64,000 nt of DNA from Impatiens glandulifera (lineage: Eukaryota; Streptophyta; Magnoliopsida; Ericales; Balsaminaceae). Position 1 is the stretch's first letter, and each line of letters begins with the position of its first letter. This document shows positions 12,540 through 23,963 of the stretch, piece by piece. The notes beneath the pieces are model-generated. The model saw nothing but the letters and a program-made list of their open reading frames with translations. It made no database searches and was not told the origin of the DNA. Position numbers and translations under genes: made by a program. Location: the NCBI RefSeq assembly GCF_907164915.1, contig NC_061867.1, positions 30,873,751 through 30,937,750 of the forward strand, written 5' to 3'.

Positions 12540-13255
12540 GTCAAAACCGAGAGTTAAAACTCTCGGTTTTGAGCATATAACTCTCGGTAAAGAGACCTTA
12601 CCGAAGGTTTTAGTAACTCTCGCCATCCCTCGGTATTGACTCTCTCGGGATTTCCACAAAGAGAAAAACCGAGAGTTATATGAAAACTTTCGGATTTTTC
12701 TCTTTTGGAAAAACCGAGGGTTTTACAAAGAACTTTCGGTTTTTCTCTTTGTGGAAAACCCGAGGGTTGTACAAATAACTTTCGGTTTTTCTCTGTGTGG
12801 AAAAACCGAGGGTTTTACAAAGAACTTTCGGTTTTTCTCTTTTGTGGAAAAACCGAGGGTTTTACAAAGAACTTTCGGTTTTTCTCTTTGTGGAAAAACC
12901 GAGGGTTTTACAAAGAACTTTCGGTTTTCTCTTTGTGGAAAAACCGAGGGTTTTACAAAGAACTTTCGGTTTTTCTCTTTGTGGAAAAACCGAGGGTTTT
13001 ACAAAGAACTTTCGGTTTTTCTCTTTGTGGAAAAACCGAGGGTTTTACAAAGAACTTTCGGGTTTTCTCTTTGTGGAAAAACCGAGAGATATTACAAAAC
13101 TTTCGGTTAATCCCAAAAGAGGAAAAACCGAGGGTTTTTCATATAACTCTCGGTTTTCTCTTCGTCTAAAAACCGAGAGTTTTCTAATATCTCTCGGTTT
13201 TTTCACAAAGAGAAAACCCGAGAGATTTCATTTTTACTTTCGGTTTTTTCATGTA
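12540..13255. repeat. CACTA left subterminal repeat array
   Basis: About ten tandem units of 45-46 bases between 12700 and 13130, each with ACCGAGGGTTTTACAAAG and AACTTTCGGTTTTTC arms. Outer units (12540-12640, 13130-13250) use CCGAGAGTT paired with AACTCTCGG. Each unit can fold as a hairpin. Such subterminal motifs are the binding sites of TNPA in related elements. The 45-base period without stops creates long but meaningless open frames in all three forward phases. Confidence 0.88.
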
Positions 13256-13464
13256 AATTTTTAAAAATGTGCGAATTATTTTGTTCGCAACCAAAACCTG
13301 TTCAGCCACCAAACCAATATATCAATGATAAAAGAAATGAACATACATTAAACGATCACATTAATTGATCATGAACATTACAAAATTCGACACCAAACTA
13401 ATATTCCGAACAATCTGTTCTAAATTCAACCACTAATGAAAAAATGTTTTGAATCGAAACAACC

Positions 13465-15212
13465 TTAGCTTGTGGGGGGAGGAGGTGGTCCTTGCCTCAT
13501 ATACAATTCTATTCTCTCCATTCTTGCGTTCATCTCTGACTTCTCCCTCTCCATTCTTTCCACAATTTCTTCATTTTCCGCTTTCATTTCATCCATTCTG
13601 CGCCTTCTTTCTTCATCCCTCTTCTCCAGTTCCTCCAGCTTGAGCTTCATCATTTGATTCTCTTCTAACAAGCGCTCATTGTTACGCTGTGAACTGTTTC
13701 CACTACGACGATCCTCATGAAAGTGTGTGGGCCGGACGCCTGATCCCATTCCGAAGACGACCCCGTGTTTTTGTTGTCCAAACACCCTCTCCGTCAATTC
13801 AAAATCAGATATTCCCGGTTCGTTACTAACAACCTCCTCCATCTCAGCCTGCACAATTCAAATAAAATATCATTTCTATAATAAAAAAACTAGGCATATT
13901 CCATTCACTTACAATTTTCTCTTGCACGTGTTCGTCCGGGACGGGTGTTGGGTTTTCTTGTGTCGGTTTTGGTGTACGGGTCCTCTTGAATACTTCAATT
14001 ACAGACGGTGGCCGTCCCATTTCAATCGCCTGTTGAAATAAATGATTTATATAATTAATAACAATCTTTATATTAAGTTATTACAAATAATGTACTTACC
14101 AACTCGTCTTCAATTTGTGCAAACGGTCTACTTCCCGTTTGATGCGGGAATTTCAGATTCTTCCGATTCTTCATATTTGTAGTACTGTGTCTCTGTATAT
14201 GAAATAACAAATGAAGTTAGATTAATTAATATCAACTCTTATTTGAATTATGAAACCGTACCTTAAACGTTTCTGTGAAGAAATGGTTGCGACACACAAA
14301 CTCCCAATCATCTCGATCGTAGTCCGGTGGAGGATTAGCCAGTACCGCCGCCTCGTCTCCTTTGTGGACGCGGATATAATTCTTGTTCAAATCCGACCGC
14401 CATCTATCCCATATCTGATTGGCGTGTCCCAACCCCGTCGTTCGAAAAGACTCAATGTCACCATTAGTCGCTTCGAACGGATCCTGAAAAAAATAACATC
14501 CAAATGTGAAAAATAATTATTTAATGACGTAATGTATAATGAAGTAATAATTATTAACCTTGATAGCAGTCCACAGTGAATCCAATTGGTCTGCACTTAA
14601 AGCCTTCCACTTGAGAAGACGGTGTGAGACGGCTGCGGGGTCCCGGATAATCGACCCCACATGTCTAGACCACCGTGTCCTTCCCACGTCTGTACCGCCT
14701 GGCCTCCCATCCTTCTCTCTAAACGTTAGAGGGATCCTCGTCCCCGCTAGCCTCTTAGACAGCGCAATATTCTTGTTCTTCCCCCGTCTCTTGCGGGCAG
14801 AAGATTCTTCAAAATTATCAAAATCTTAATTAAATATGTCAATCAATTGAAACACTAACTAATTTGTAAACGAAATACCTGTCGATGATGGGTCGGGAGT
14901 GGTCCCGTGCTCCTCCTCGTCATCCTGCTCCTCGATAGGCTCCTCAAGACCCTCGTCTTCAGCCTCATCGCTAGGCAGGTTATCAGCGAATGTGCTCTCT
15001 ATAAACTCTGCGAGGTCATCATCGTCTTCGGTCTCGTATGTTCGGGGAGGCGCAGTAGCTATCGGGACCACAGGAATCGGTGGTTGGTCTCTAGAAGACG
15101 ATCCTCGTCGTTTTAACGACTCGGATTGGGCAAGTAGGTTTTGGTAACTCTTATCCAATTTCTTGGGTGTCTTCCTCATACTCTTCCAAGTTGTTTTAGG
15201 ACCTTCAGACAT
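13465..15212 (-). CDS. TNPA-like En/Spm accessory protein, six exons
   Basis: Exons on the minus strand: 15212-14879, 14824-14559, 14483-14262, 14192-14100, 14029-13913, 13848-13465. Every junction has GT-AG and keeps frame, giving 471 aa ending in PPPPPTS. The N-terminus has TPKKLDKSYQNL; an acidic stretch follows at about 72-105. Exons 2-3 (about 112-274) carry the plant Ptta/En/Spm transposase-type region, with WSRHVGSIIRDP and HANQIWDRWRSDL. Exon 6 holds a long charged coiled coil (about 395-460) before the proline tail. Related proteins bind the subterminal repeats and pair the transposon ends. It lies downstream of, and in the same orientation as, TNP2, so one transcript with alternative splicing is possible, as in En/Spm. 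No stop or frameshift seen. Splice sites are predicted by eye. Confidence 0.85.
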
Positions 15213-15322
15213 TCTTAATTCACACCATTAATAAAAATGAGTGAATAATTGAAATAAAATAGTAATAAAAATGAATAAAAAGTTAAAAACATAATTAAAT
15301 CTACCTAATTAATTAATCTCAA

Positions 15323-18300
15323 CTATATGTTTGTAAACCGCGGTTTTATTTTTGTCACAATCTTCCAACCGGGTCGGGCTGACATATCAGGGGCGTAGAA
15401 TACTTGTTTTGCTTGACTCGCCAATATATACGGGTCTTGACTTTGGGTTTTCAAAATTCGGTTTACATTTACACTTACGAAGCCATATTTATCCACTTTC
15501 ACTCCTAGTTCCCCCGAGTGTGTATCAAACCACTTACACTTGAATAAAACAACTCGTTTGTGAGAATAGTATTGTAATTCGATTATATCCGTCAAAACTC
15601 CGTAGTATGACATAGTTTCAGATCCGTTGTACCCCTCAACAACCACCCCACTATTTTGAGTTGTCAAACCTTCGTCGTGTTTTTCTGTACAGAATTTGAA
15701 TCCGTTTACTTTACACCAAACATACATAGACGAGTACATACTTGGACCTTCTCCTAAGATCTTGAGGTCTCTTGATATGTCGTTAATTTCTGCTAAATGG
15801 GCGACCTATATATGTATCCGAAATGTAGTTGTTAATATGAATAAGAAGAGTTAGGATATATGGTTTGTAATTTACTCACTCGATGCTTGAAATATGCGGC
15901 AAACGTTTCTCCACTGGACTCGTTGTTATAATCTCTGCAAATAGATCGAATGCTAATTAGTAACACTCTTTAATGCTAATTAGTAACAGCAACATTGAAT
16001 CTTACGTGTAAAAAGGTTCTGCTTCGGGACAATTTTTCAAAATGTAAGAATGAGCTGTCACTCGATCGATATAATCCAAGTTGTATACTTTTCCGTTGGA
16101 TAGGTCTTCCAATGATGCAAATATTGAAATCCCCAAGATTTCAGGTTGTGCATTTTCTTGATCTTGTTCCTTCATATACCTGGCACATAAACTAATACGT
16201 TCGTTAACAAGATAGCTCTCGCTTATAGAGGCTTCGGGGTGGTTATTATTCCGCAAATATCTTTTCATTGTACCCATGTAATGTTCAAAGGGATACATCC
16301 ATCGATACTGAACAGGTCCTCCAAGCAAAGCCTCAAATGACAAGTGAACCGGGAGATGCATCATGATGTCGAAGATTGACGGCGGAAAAATCATTTCAAA
16401 TTTGCAAAGTGTCAATGTAATATCCATGTACAATTGTTCCAGGTCCTCTTGAATCAACTCTTTGAAGCACAACAACCGAAAGAAACGAGACAAATTTACT
16501 AACGCATCATACACATACTCTGGAAGCAATCCACGAGTTGCTAAAGGAATTAGATATTCCAACAAAATGTGACAATCATGACTCTTTAATCCCGAAAGCT
16601 TTTTCTCTTCCAAATTTACACAACCCCCGATATTTGAGCAAAACCCATCAGGCAACTTAAGATTTTTCAAGAAGTTACAAAGACGTATTTTATTATCGGA
16701 TGTCAAAGTGAAAGGCGCTTCTGGATAATGAACAACTCCTTCATCATTTATAGGATGTAACCATGATTTTATGCCTAAGAGTTCTAAGTCTTTACGCGCT
16801 TTAGGACCATCCTTAGTCTTCTCTTTCACATTCATTATTGTTCCCAACACGCTATCACAAATATTTTTCTCAATATGCATCACATCCAAATTATGTCTCA
16901 ATAATAGCGATTTCCAATAAGGTAGACGGAAGAAAATGCTAAGTTTGTTCCAATTGTCTCCCCGCGTTTCATGATATATCTTTGTTCTCTTGCTCATATC
17001 CGCACTAAGAATAATGTCTTCTAGGTCTGGTGCTTGCTCATAACTTTCTTGCCCCGTTAACAATCTAGGGGGATCTCTATAATCAGTTCCACCATCAAAC
17101 GACTCTTTATCCCTTCTATATTTGTGCTTCGGTGGAAGTAAACGTCTGTGACCCAAGTAACATTGTTTGGAACCATGAACCAATCGAAGGGATACCGTGT
17201 CGTTGTTACAACAAGGACAAGCAAATTTACCTTTCGTACTCCACCCTGATAAATTCGCGTATGCGGGAAAGTCGTTAATTGTCCACAACAACGCCGCTCG
17301 CATGTTAAAGTATTGCGAGGTGTGTGCATCAAACGTTTTCACACCTGTTTGCCACAGTTCATGCAACTCTTCGATCAATGGTTGGAGAAATATGTCAATT
17401 GCATCTCCCGGACTCTTTGGACCCGGAATTAACATAGATAAGATGAAATTGCTAGAATCCATGCAAGTCGTGGGTGACACATTATAAGGTACGAGAATTA
17501 CCGGCCAAACACTGTATGATTTTTTCCCATTTGCAAATGGTTGAAACCCATCGCTTGATAAACCAAGTCTTACGTTTCGAGATTCTGAAGCAAAATCTGT
17601 ATAATTTTCATCAAACGTCTTCCAAGTTAAGGAATCAGCGGGGTGTCTCAACGTATCACTGTCAACTCTTCCTTCTTTATGCCATCTCATCATTGGAGTC
17701 GTTTTTGAGGACATATATAGTCTTTGCAGTCTTGGTATTAAAGGGAAATATCTCAACACCTTTTTTGGAATGAATTTCCCGTTTTGCTTCTCCCGAACTG
17801 TCCCACTTGTTTGGTCGACTTTCCATCTTGAAAGACCGCAAACTCTGCACGAATCTTCATTTATGTCGTCCTTCGAAAATAGCATACAGTTGTTCTTACA
17901 TGCGTCTATCTTGTCATATTTAAGCCCGATATCAGTAATGAATTTTTTACTTTCGTAGTACGAGTTTGGCAATTGAGCGTCAATCGGTAATATGTAGTCT
18001 TTAAGCAGACGCAGCAACATATCGAACGAAGAATTCGTCCATTGACATACATTTTTTATGTGAAGTAGTTTCAGTAGTGCCGATGATTTCGTTATTCGAG
18101 CACCTTCATACAATGGCCGTTTGGAATCATCAAGTAATTTATAAAATCTTTGCGCATCTTCGACTGGTTCATCGTTGCTCGGGACGTCATTAACGTTGGG
18201 GAACATATCGTTTATAAATTCGTGCATATAACGTTCTTCGTTGACCTGTTCATTAACTGTATTATTCATCTCCTGTCTCGGATCGTTGAATTCCGGCACG

Positions 18301-18599
18301 GCATCCTCCGACTGATCATCGTCGTCATCATCATCGTAGTCATCGGCATCTTCATCGACATCTTCATTAACCACTTGAGTAGTGCGTCTCTTTTCTCCAT
18401 GAAAATACCAATACTCATAATGAATATTTATTCCATAAACGATGAGGTGAGTCTTCACTTCGTCTATTTCCATAAACGGCGTGTTCAAGCATTTCACGCA
18501 GGGACATTTCACGGTTTGTCGGGATGTATTCCTAACAGCATACTCGAGGAATTTGTTAACACCTTCCTCATAATCTGGATGATCTCGACGTAAGGTCAT
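15323..18599 (-). CDS. TNP2-type CACTA transposase, three exons; N-terminal nonsense codon just upstream
   Basis: Exons 18599-16006, 15934-15880 and 15805-15323 join in frame with GT-AG introns of 71 and 74 bases, giving 1,043 aa from the ATG at 18599. Order of parts: transposase-associated domain (1-75, with CPCVKC and WYFHGE), acidic stretch (about 80-100), tnp2 transposase region (about 180-590, with LSSDGFQPF, FPAYANLSGWSTKG, CPCC), a DUF4218-type part with SHDCHILLEYLIP, then a DUF4216-type C-terminus in exon 3. The protein would cut and rejoin element ends. Directly upstream in the same frame is ATG at 18621-18623 followed by seven codons ending DKS and then TAG (18600-18602), where the family has DKSW. 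The old start is therefore disabled, and translation from 18599 would lose only about eight residues. Activity is uncertain. Confidence 0.85.
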
Positions 18600-18602
18600 C
18601 TA

Positions 18603-20100
18603 GCTTTTATCGGGTACTTCCATATTTCTAATAAAATGGAAAACAACCCGCATTATTAATTACTTAAATTTGTCTAAATGAATTAGGCTTACATAATGTT
18701 AACATAATTTCTAACTAATCTATCATTATCCAACCAAAATTCAACATACATATCATCTAGAATTATATCATTCATACACCTTTTGAAGCAATCAATTATA
18801 ATCCAACATAATTTTATTCATACATAATTCATTGCATTTAACAATTCTAACCTACAATCAATTCTAATTCAATCCCAATCTAATCCAACATAATCTAACA
18901 AACTTAATACCTAATCTAACATAAATCAAATCAAACAAAAATATCACTTAAATCTAACATGAAAAGCTAACATAATCAAACATAAATCAGATATGATACC
19001 TAATCTAACATAAATCTAATCGAACATAAATCAAACTTAAATCTAACATGAAGAACTAACCTTGCACCAAAAGAGCAACGAAGAAGAGCAGCGGATGTAG
19101 ATTGACGGGCGGGCAGGGGGCGGCTGAAATTCGTAATCCAAACCTAAAAACAATAAATTACACCCAAATCACAATCAAACCAATCACAATCAAAACAAAA
19201 TCAAACCAAAACCTAAATGAAACAACATCTAACACAAATCAAACCAATCACAAACTAAATCAAAATTAAACCCAAATCATACCAACCACAATCAAACCTA
19301 AATCAAAATTAAACCCAAATCATACCAACCTCAATCACAACTTAAATCAAAATGAAACCCAAATCATACCAACCACAATCAAACCTAAATCAAAATTAAA
19401 CCCAAATCATACCAACCACAATCAAACCTAAATCAAAATTAAACCCAAATCATACCAACCACAATCAAACCTAAATCAAAATTAAACCCAAATCATACCA
19501 ACCTCAATCACAACCTAAATCAAAATGAAACCCAAATCATACCAACCACAATCAAACCTAAATCAAAATTAAACCCAAATCATACCAACCACAATAAAAA
19601 ATAAACCCAAATCATACTAACAATAACCTAATCTTAAACTTATAACCTAATTTAACAATAATATATACATAATCTAACAATAATCTAACCTAATTGCAAA
19701 AATCTAACAATAATCTAACCTAATTTCAATAATCTAACAATAATCTAACATAATCAACCCAAATCTAACAAGAATCTAAAATTAATCTAACCTAATGGCA
19801 ACAATCTAACAATAATCTAACCTAATTGCAAAATAAATAAAAAACTAACCTTGCAGGGCGGCGGCGGCGGCGGCGGCAGAGATTCTTCACGTTCCGGCGG
19901 CGGCAGAGGGCGATTCTTCAAAAGAATCGGTGGTCTTCGGCAGGGCGGCGGCGCAAGGTCTTCGGCAGGGCGGCGGCGCAAGGTATTCGGCAGGGAGTAC
20001 ACGCGGCGGCTTGTTCGTCGGGGAGAGAGTTGAGTGCGGCGGAAAAAGAAGAGAAAGAGAGAAATGAAATCGGGAAAAAGAAGAGAAAGAGGCGCCCGTT
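18603..20100 (-). other. Leader region of TNP2 with non-coding exons and GGC-rich block
   Basis: No open frame of note. Two stretches look like 5' leader exons on the minus strand, each ending in CAAG|GTTAGTT: one near 19064-19140 and one near 19853-20100, which is rich in GCCGCC and purines. A splice acceptor TTATTAG just upstream of the old ATG at 18623 could join them to the coding exon. Prediction only; transcripts would be needed. Confidence 0.4.
19150..19615. repeat. 43-base tandem repeat in TNP2 leader intron
   Basis: Units of about 43 bases containing AAACCCAAATCATACCAACC and ACCTAAATCAAAATT, repeated about eight times with small changes. Lies between the two proposed leader exons; no coding potential. 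Confidence 0.8.
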
Positions 20101-20109
20101 TTTAATTTT

Positions 20110-20410
20110 ATGATGTAATTTCCGAGAGTTATATATAAAACTCTCGGTTTTACCCTTATTAAAACCCGAGAGTTGTATATATAACTCTCGGTTTTACCCT
20201 TATTAAAACCCGAGAGTTGTATATACAACTCTCGGTTTTGACCCTTATTAAAACCCGAGAGTTTTAGCTACAACTCTCGGTTTTGACTTAAAACCCGAGA
20301 GTTTTATATACAACTCTCGGTTTTCACCCTTATTAAAAAGCAAGAGATTTATATACAACTCTCAGTTTAGAGGGGTATTTCCGAAGGTTAAATATATAAC
20401 TTTCGGGATT
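20110..20410. repeat. CACTA internal hairpin array with CCGAGAGTT arms
   Basis: About six units in which CCGAGAGTT and AACTCTCGG face each other across a TATATA-type loop, for example 20165-20192. It probably marks the right subterminal zone just upstream of the TNP2 leader. Confidence 0.85.
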
Positions 20411-21137
20411 ATCACTTCCAAATTTGTTAAATTCTTTTGTTTCTCACCTACTAATGACCTTTAACAACATTGATTAAACACATTTGTTATCCTTACAATA
20501 TTGCACAATCCATATGATCAAACATTACACATATTCTTTACATAATCATACATAAACATTCAAATACACTTCTCTATAATAATAAAACACAATCATAAAC
20601 ATTTCAACATAAAACACAATATAAATTTTTAAAATATAACTCACACTTGATTATATTAGTTAGGAGTCTATATTGGAATGAAAAAATACTCTAATTTAAA
20701 AAATTGAAAATGTAAAAACCGAAAGTTATATAATTAACCTTCGCAAATACACATAAAAAACGAAAGTTGTATATATATCTTTCGGTCTTGAGAAGTATAA
20801 AACCCGAAAGTTTTATATACAACTTTCGGTTTAGATGGATATTTCCGAAGGTTAAATGTTTAACCTTCGGTTTTATCACTTCCAAATTTGTTAAATTCTT
20901 TTGTTTCTCACCTTCTAATGACCTTAAACAACATCGATTTAACACATTTGTTATCCTTGCAATATTGCACAATCCATATGATCAAACATTAAACACATTC
21001 TTAACATAATCAAACATAAACATTCAAACATAAATACACTTCTCTATAAAAATCAAACACAATCATAAACATTTCAACATAAAACACAATATTCATTTTT
21101 AAAATATAACTCACACTTGATTATATTAGTTAGGAGT
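20341..21137. repeat. Direct duplication inside the CACTA right arm
   Basis: 20341-20667 and 20815-21137 are near-identical copies, sharing TATCACTTCCAAATTTGTTA and, at the end, GATTATATTAGTTAGGAGT. The hairpin arms differ: the second copy uses CCGAAAGTT/CCGAAGGTT where the first uses CCGAGAG. The connecting 147 bases also contain repeat motifs. Confidence 0.85.
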
Positions 21138-21285
21138 TAAGATTAGTGGCTTAAAAACAAAATAATTTAACAAATTAGGAATTGTCAAAACCGAAAGTTA
21201 TAACATTAACTTTCGTTTTTTATGTGTATTTGCGAAGGATTTACGTATAACTCTCGGTCCTGACCATAAACAATGTTTTTGGAAA

Positions 21286-22065
21286 AGGTCAAAACCGAAG
21301 GTTTATTTGAAAACCTTCGGTTTTTACCCTTCCCCATACTTAGAAAGAAATCAGATTTTTTTAATGAGGGGTCAAAACCGAAGGTTTATTTGAAAACCTT
21401 CGGTTTTTACCCTTCCCCATACTTAGAAAAAATCAGATTTTTTTAATGAGGGGTCAAAACCGAAGGTTTATTTGAAAACCTTCGGTTTTTACCCTTCCCC
21501 ATACTTAGAAAAAAATCAGATTTTTTTAATGCTAGGTCAAAACTGAAGGTTTATTTGAAAACCTTCGGTTTTTACCCTTCCCCATACTTAGAAAAAAATC
21601 AGATTTTTTAATGCTAGGTCAAAACCGAAGGTTTATTTGAAAACCTTCGGTTTTTACCCTTCCCCATACTTAGAAAAAAATCAGATTTTTTAATGCTAGG
21701 TCAAAACCGAAGGTTTATTTGAAAACCTTCGGTTTTTACCCTTCCCCATACTTAGAAAAAAATCAGATTTTTTTAATGCTAGGTCAAAACCGAAGGTTTA
21801 TTTGAAAACCTTCGGTTTTTACCCTTCCCATACTTAGAAAAAAATCAGATTTTTTTAATGAGGGGTCAAAACCGAAGGTTTTCAAATAAACCTTCGGTTT
21901 TTACCCTTCCCCATACTTAGAAAAAAATCTGATTTTTTTAATGTAAGGTCAAAACCGAAGATTTATTTGAAAACCTTCGGTTTTTACCTCAAGATTTTTA
22001 AAAAAATGGGCCAAAACGGAAGGTTTTCAAATAAACCTTCGGTTTTGGCGATGCGGTTTTTTTTA
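21286..22065. repeat. 83-base hairpin repeat array in CACTA right arm
   Basis: About nine and a half tandem units. Each has AACCGAAGGTT, a short loop TTATTTGAAA, and AACCTTCGGTT, then CCTTCCCCATACTTAG. In the units near 21873 and 22015 the loop reads TTTCAAATAA, the reverse complement of the loop elsewhere. The stems are 11-bp perfect palindromic arms in most units. Confidence 0.92.
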
Positions 22066-22203
22066 AAAAAAAGGTGAAAAGTCAACAAAAACATAATTAT
22101 TTAAACATATTAAACAAAACCAAACAAACATAATAAAAATAATTCATAAATATTAAAACATAACTGTCATAAACCCATAATAAATCCATAATAAATCTAC
22201 AAA

Positions 22204-22497
22204 TTAATTATTAGATGGGGTGGAAGGAGGGGGTGGTTGATTCAGTCGACTCATCAACAAGACAAGTTCCTGTTCGAGATTCTCTAATCTCTGAGACATT
22301 TCGGCCCGGTCCGCTTTGATTTCACTAAGCAAACGACCTGTTTCGGCATCCCTTAATCGGATTTGTTCCATTTCCAGCGTCATCTTTCTGACCTCTTTTT
22401 CACGTGCCGCAATTTCTGATTGTGTTATCAGATTCTGGTAACACGGATGTAGTTTCTCCGGTGTACGCCGAAGTCTCTTCCATGTCGAATCATCCAT
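22204..22497 (-). CDS. Small TNPA-derived protein: N-terminal motif joined to coiled coil
   Basis: Single-exon frame of 97 aa. Residues 5-20 include TPEKLHPCYQNL, matching TPKKLDKSYQNL at the TNPA N-terminus. The rest is a charged coiled coil (about 27-85) ending in QPPPPSTPSNN, matching the coiled coil and PPPPPTS tail of TNPA exon 6. The whole central Ptta/En/Spm region is missing. A possible 5' leader intron runs from a CCTTCAG|GTAATT donor near 22653 to an acceptor TTTAG at about 22502, just before the ATG. If made, the protein could pair with TNPA through the coiled coil but not bind DNA in the same way: an inference. It could also be a degraded second TNPA, but the clean start, stop and leader argue for a kept gene. 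Confidence 0.65.
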   Translation of the reverse strand: MDDSTWKRLRRTPEKLHPCYQNLITQSEIAAREKEVRKMTLEMEQIRLRDAETGRLLSEIKADRAEMSQRLENLEQELVLLMSRLNQPPPPSTPSNN

Positions 22498-22499
22498 TT

Positions 22500-22770
22500 C
22501 CTAAATGCATTTCAGATATATGTATATATATATTAATCAAACAAAATAACGTAAACTAACATAAATCTAGATCTATAATATATATATAAACTTAAGAAAT
22601 CTAAATCTTACAATAAACAAAACAAAAAAAAAAACCAAATCAAACAAATTACCTGAAGGGAGGAGAAGAACCGGCGGCTTGAAGGAGGCAGGCGGCGGCG
22701 GCGGAAGAGAGAGAAAGGAGGGATGAGCGGAATGAAAAAGAGAAGGGTTAGGGTTTGTATTTATAGAGGT
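22500..22770 (-). other. Leader region of the small TNPA-like gene
   Basis: Holds the proposed leader intron (about 22502-22653) and a purine-rich, GGC-rich exon (about 22654-22760) similar in make-up to the TNP2 leader at 19853-20100. A TATA-like TATAAATACA on the minus strand lies near 22756-22765, just upstream. Confidence 0.4.
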
Positions 22771-23225
22771 TGAGGCCGAAGGTTTTGATAAAACCCTCGG
22801 TTTTGATATTAGTCAAAACCGAGGGTTCATCGAATAACCTTCGGAAAAAACAATTTCAAAATTTAGAATTTTTTTAATTGAGCAAAACCGAAGGTTCTTT
22901 GTAAAACTTTCGGAAATGAAATTTTCAAAAAAGGAAAAACCGAAGGTTCTTTAATAACCTACGTAATTAAAAAACCAAGGGATTTCAAAACCGAAGGTTT
23001 TTCCAAAAACCTTCGCAAATAACCCACATCCAACACTTAGAATTTTTTTGGGTTTTTTGGGAAGGTAAAAACCGAAAGTTCTTTATAAAACTCTCGGTAA
23101 TAATGAATAAACCCGAAGGTTTTACACCCCTCTCGGAATCTATTTTTAATAGCGAAGGATTTGTTCCTCTCGGGAGTATTTAGGAGAGGTTTACAAAACC
23201 TTCGGGAAAAACCGTCGATAAAGAC
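22770..23225. repeat. CACTA right subterminal repeats
   Basis: Irregular CCGAAGGTT, CCGAGGGTT and CCTTCGG motifs in both directions, up to 16 bases from the right end. Less regular than the left array. Confidence 0.8.
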
Positions 23226-23228
23226 CCT

Positions 23229-23241
23229 TTTTTTACCAGTG
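23229..23241 (-). repeat. CACTA right terminal inverted repeat
   Basis: TTTTTTACCAGTG, followed by the second TCA target copy at 23242-23244. Confidence 0.93.
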
Positions 23242-23244
23242 TCA

Positions 23245-23850
23245 GTACTTTCTTCATTTAATAAACAAACTCTGTAATTTATTTATTTATCTAAGTTTAA
23301 AAATTTTATATGTACTCATGATTACCTTTCATTCTGTCCTTCTACATTTGGGTATTGAAAATTTGTATCTATATGTTTCGATGTTTTGTTCATTTTCTTT
23401 CTTATATTGTTCTATATGAATACTCATTCATTGGGAATATGAGTTATAAATTAAAATTTAGTGGTTTAAAAAGTTGTATGTATATTTTGAAGCAAAAACA
23501 TTCCTTTGGCATTGGCAGAAATAATTATTTTTTTTATTTAAAAATTTAATTTTATAAAAGTAAAGTAAAATAAAATAAAAGATATAATATAATTTTTTAA
23601 TTAATAAATTAACTAATGGTTGAAATATAGATGATTTGATTATATTTTTTAATGAAAAACTCTCCAAACAAATTATAAATAATTAATGTTTACTACAACA
23701 TTAATTTTAATTTTTTTTCCTATTACTCCACTTTACAAAAATATGAACTCTACCAACCCTCATCGATCTAAAAAAACACACTTATAAATTCAATTATTGT
23801 TATCCTAAGTTTCCAAAAAAACTCTCATCTCAAAGAAAAAAAAATCAATA
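23245..23850. other. Spacer between LBD copies 2 and 3, no gene
   Basis: Collinear with 51825-52385 between copies 6 and 7. Short open frames are AT-driven and not conserved between the two blocks. Confidence 0.6.
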
Positions 23851-23963
23851 ATGAGCATCAATGTCAATTCTTGTGACAAAATCATTACCGGGCCTGAAAA
23901 AAATCATTAACGAGCATCAAGGCCAATTCAATGCAAAACAGGTGACTGGATGACTACATATTC

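Larger units (their letters stand above)
12524..23241 (-). mobile_element. CACTA (En/Spm) DNA transposon, 10,718 bp, nearly complete
   Basis: Ends are CACTGGTGAAAAA (12524-12536) and, inverted, TTTTTTACCAGTG (to 23241), 12 of 13 matching. Both flanks are TCA (12521-12523 and 23242-23244), the 3-bp target duplication of this superfamily. The uninterrupted site exists at 51811-51840. Inside, all on the minus strand, are a TNP2 transposase gene (15323-18599), a TNPA-like gene (13465-15212) and a small TNPA-derived gene (22204-22497). Dense CCGARRGTT repeats fill both ends and 20110-22060. TNP2 is thought to cut the ends and TNPA to bind the subterminal repeats. The short flanking match and preserved frames suggest a recent insertion, weakened by a stop at the TNP2 N-terminus. 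Confidence 0.95.

Noticed and set aside
12705..13264. Three overlapping plus-strand frames of 119-155 codons with FSLCGKTEGFTKNFR-type repeats
   Set aside because: They arise from the 45-base CACTA subterminal repeat, which has no stops in any phase; not genes.
21286..22065. CRISPR-like array (regular repeats with hairpins)
   Set aside because: The whole 83-base unit repeats with no unique spacers, it lies inside a plant transposon, and no cas genes exist.
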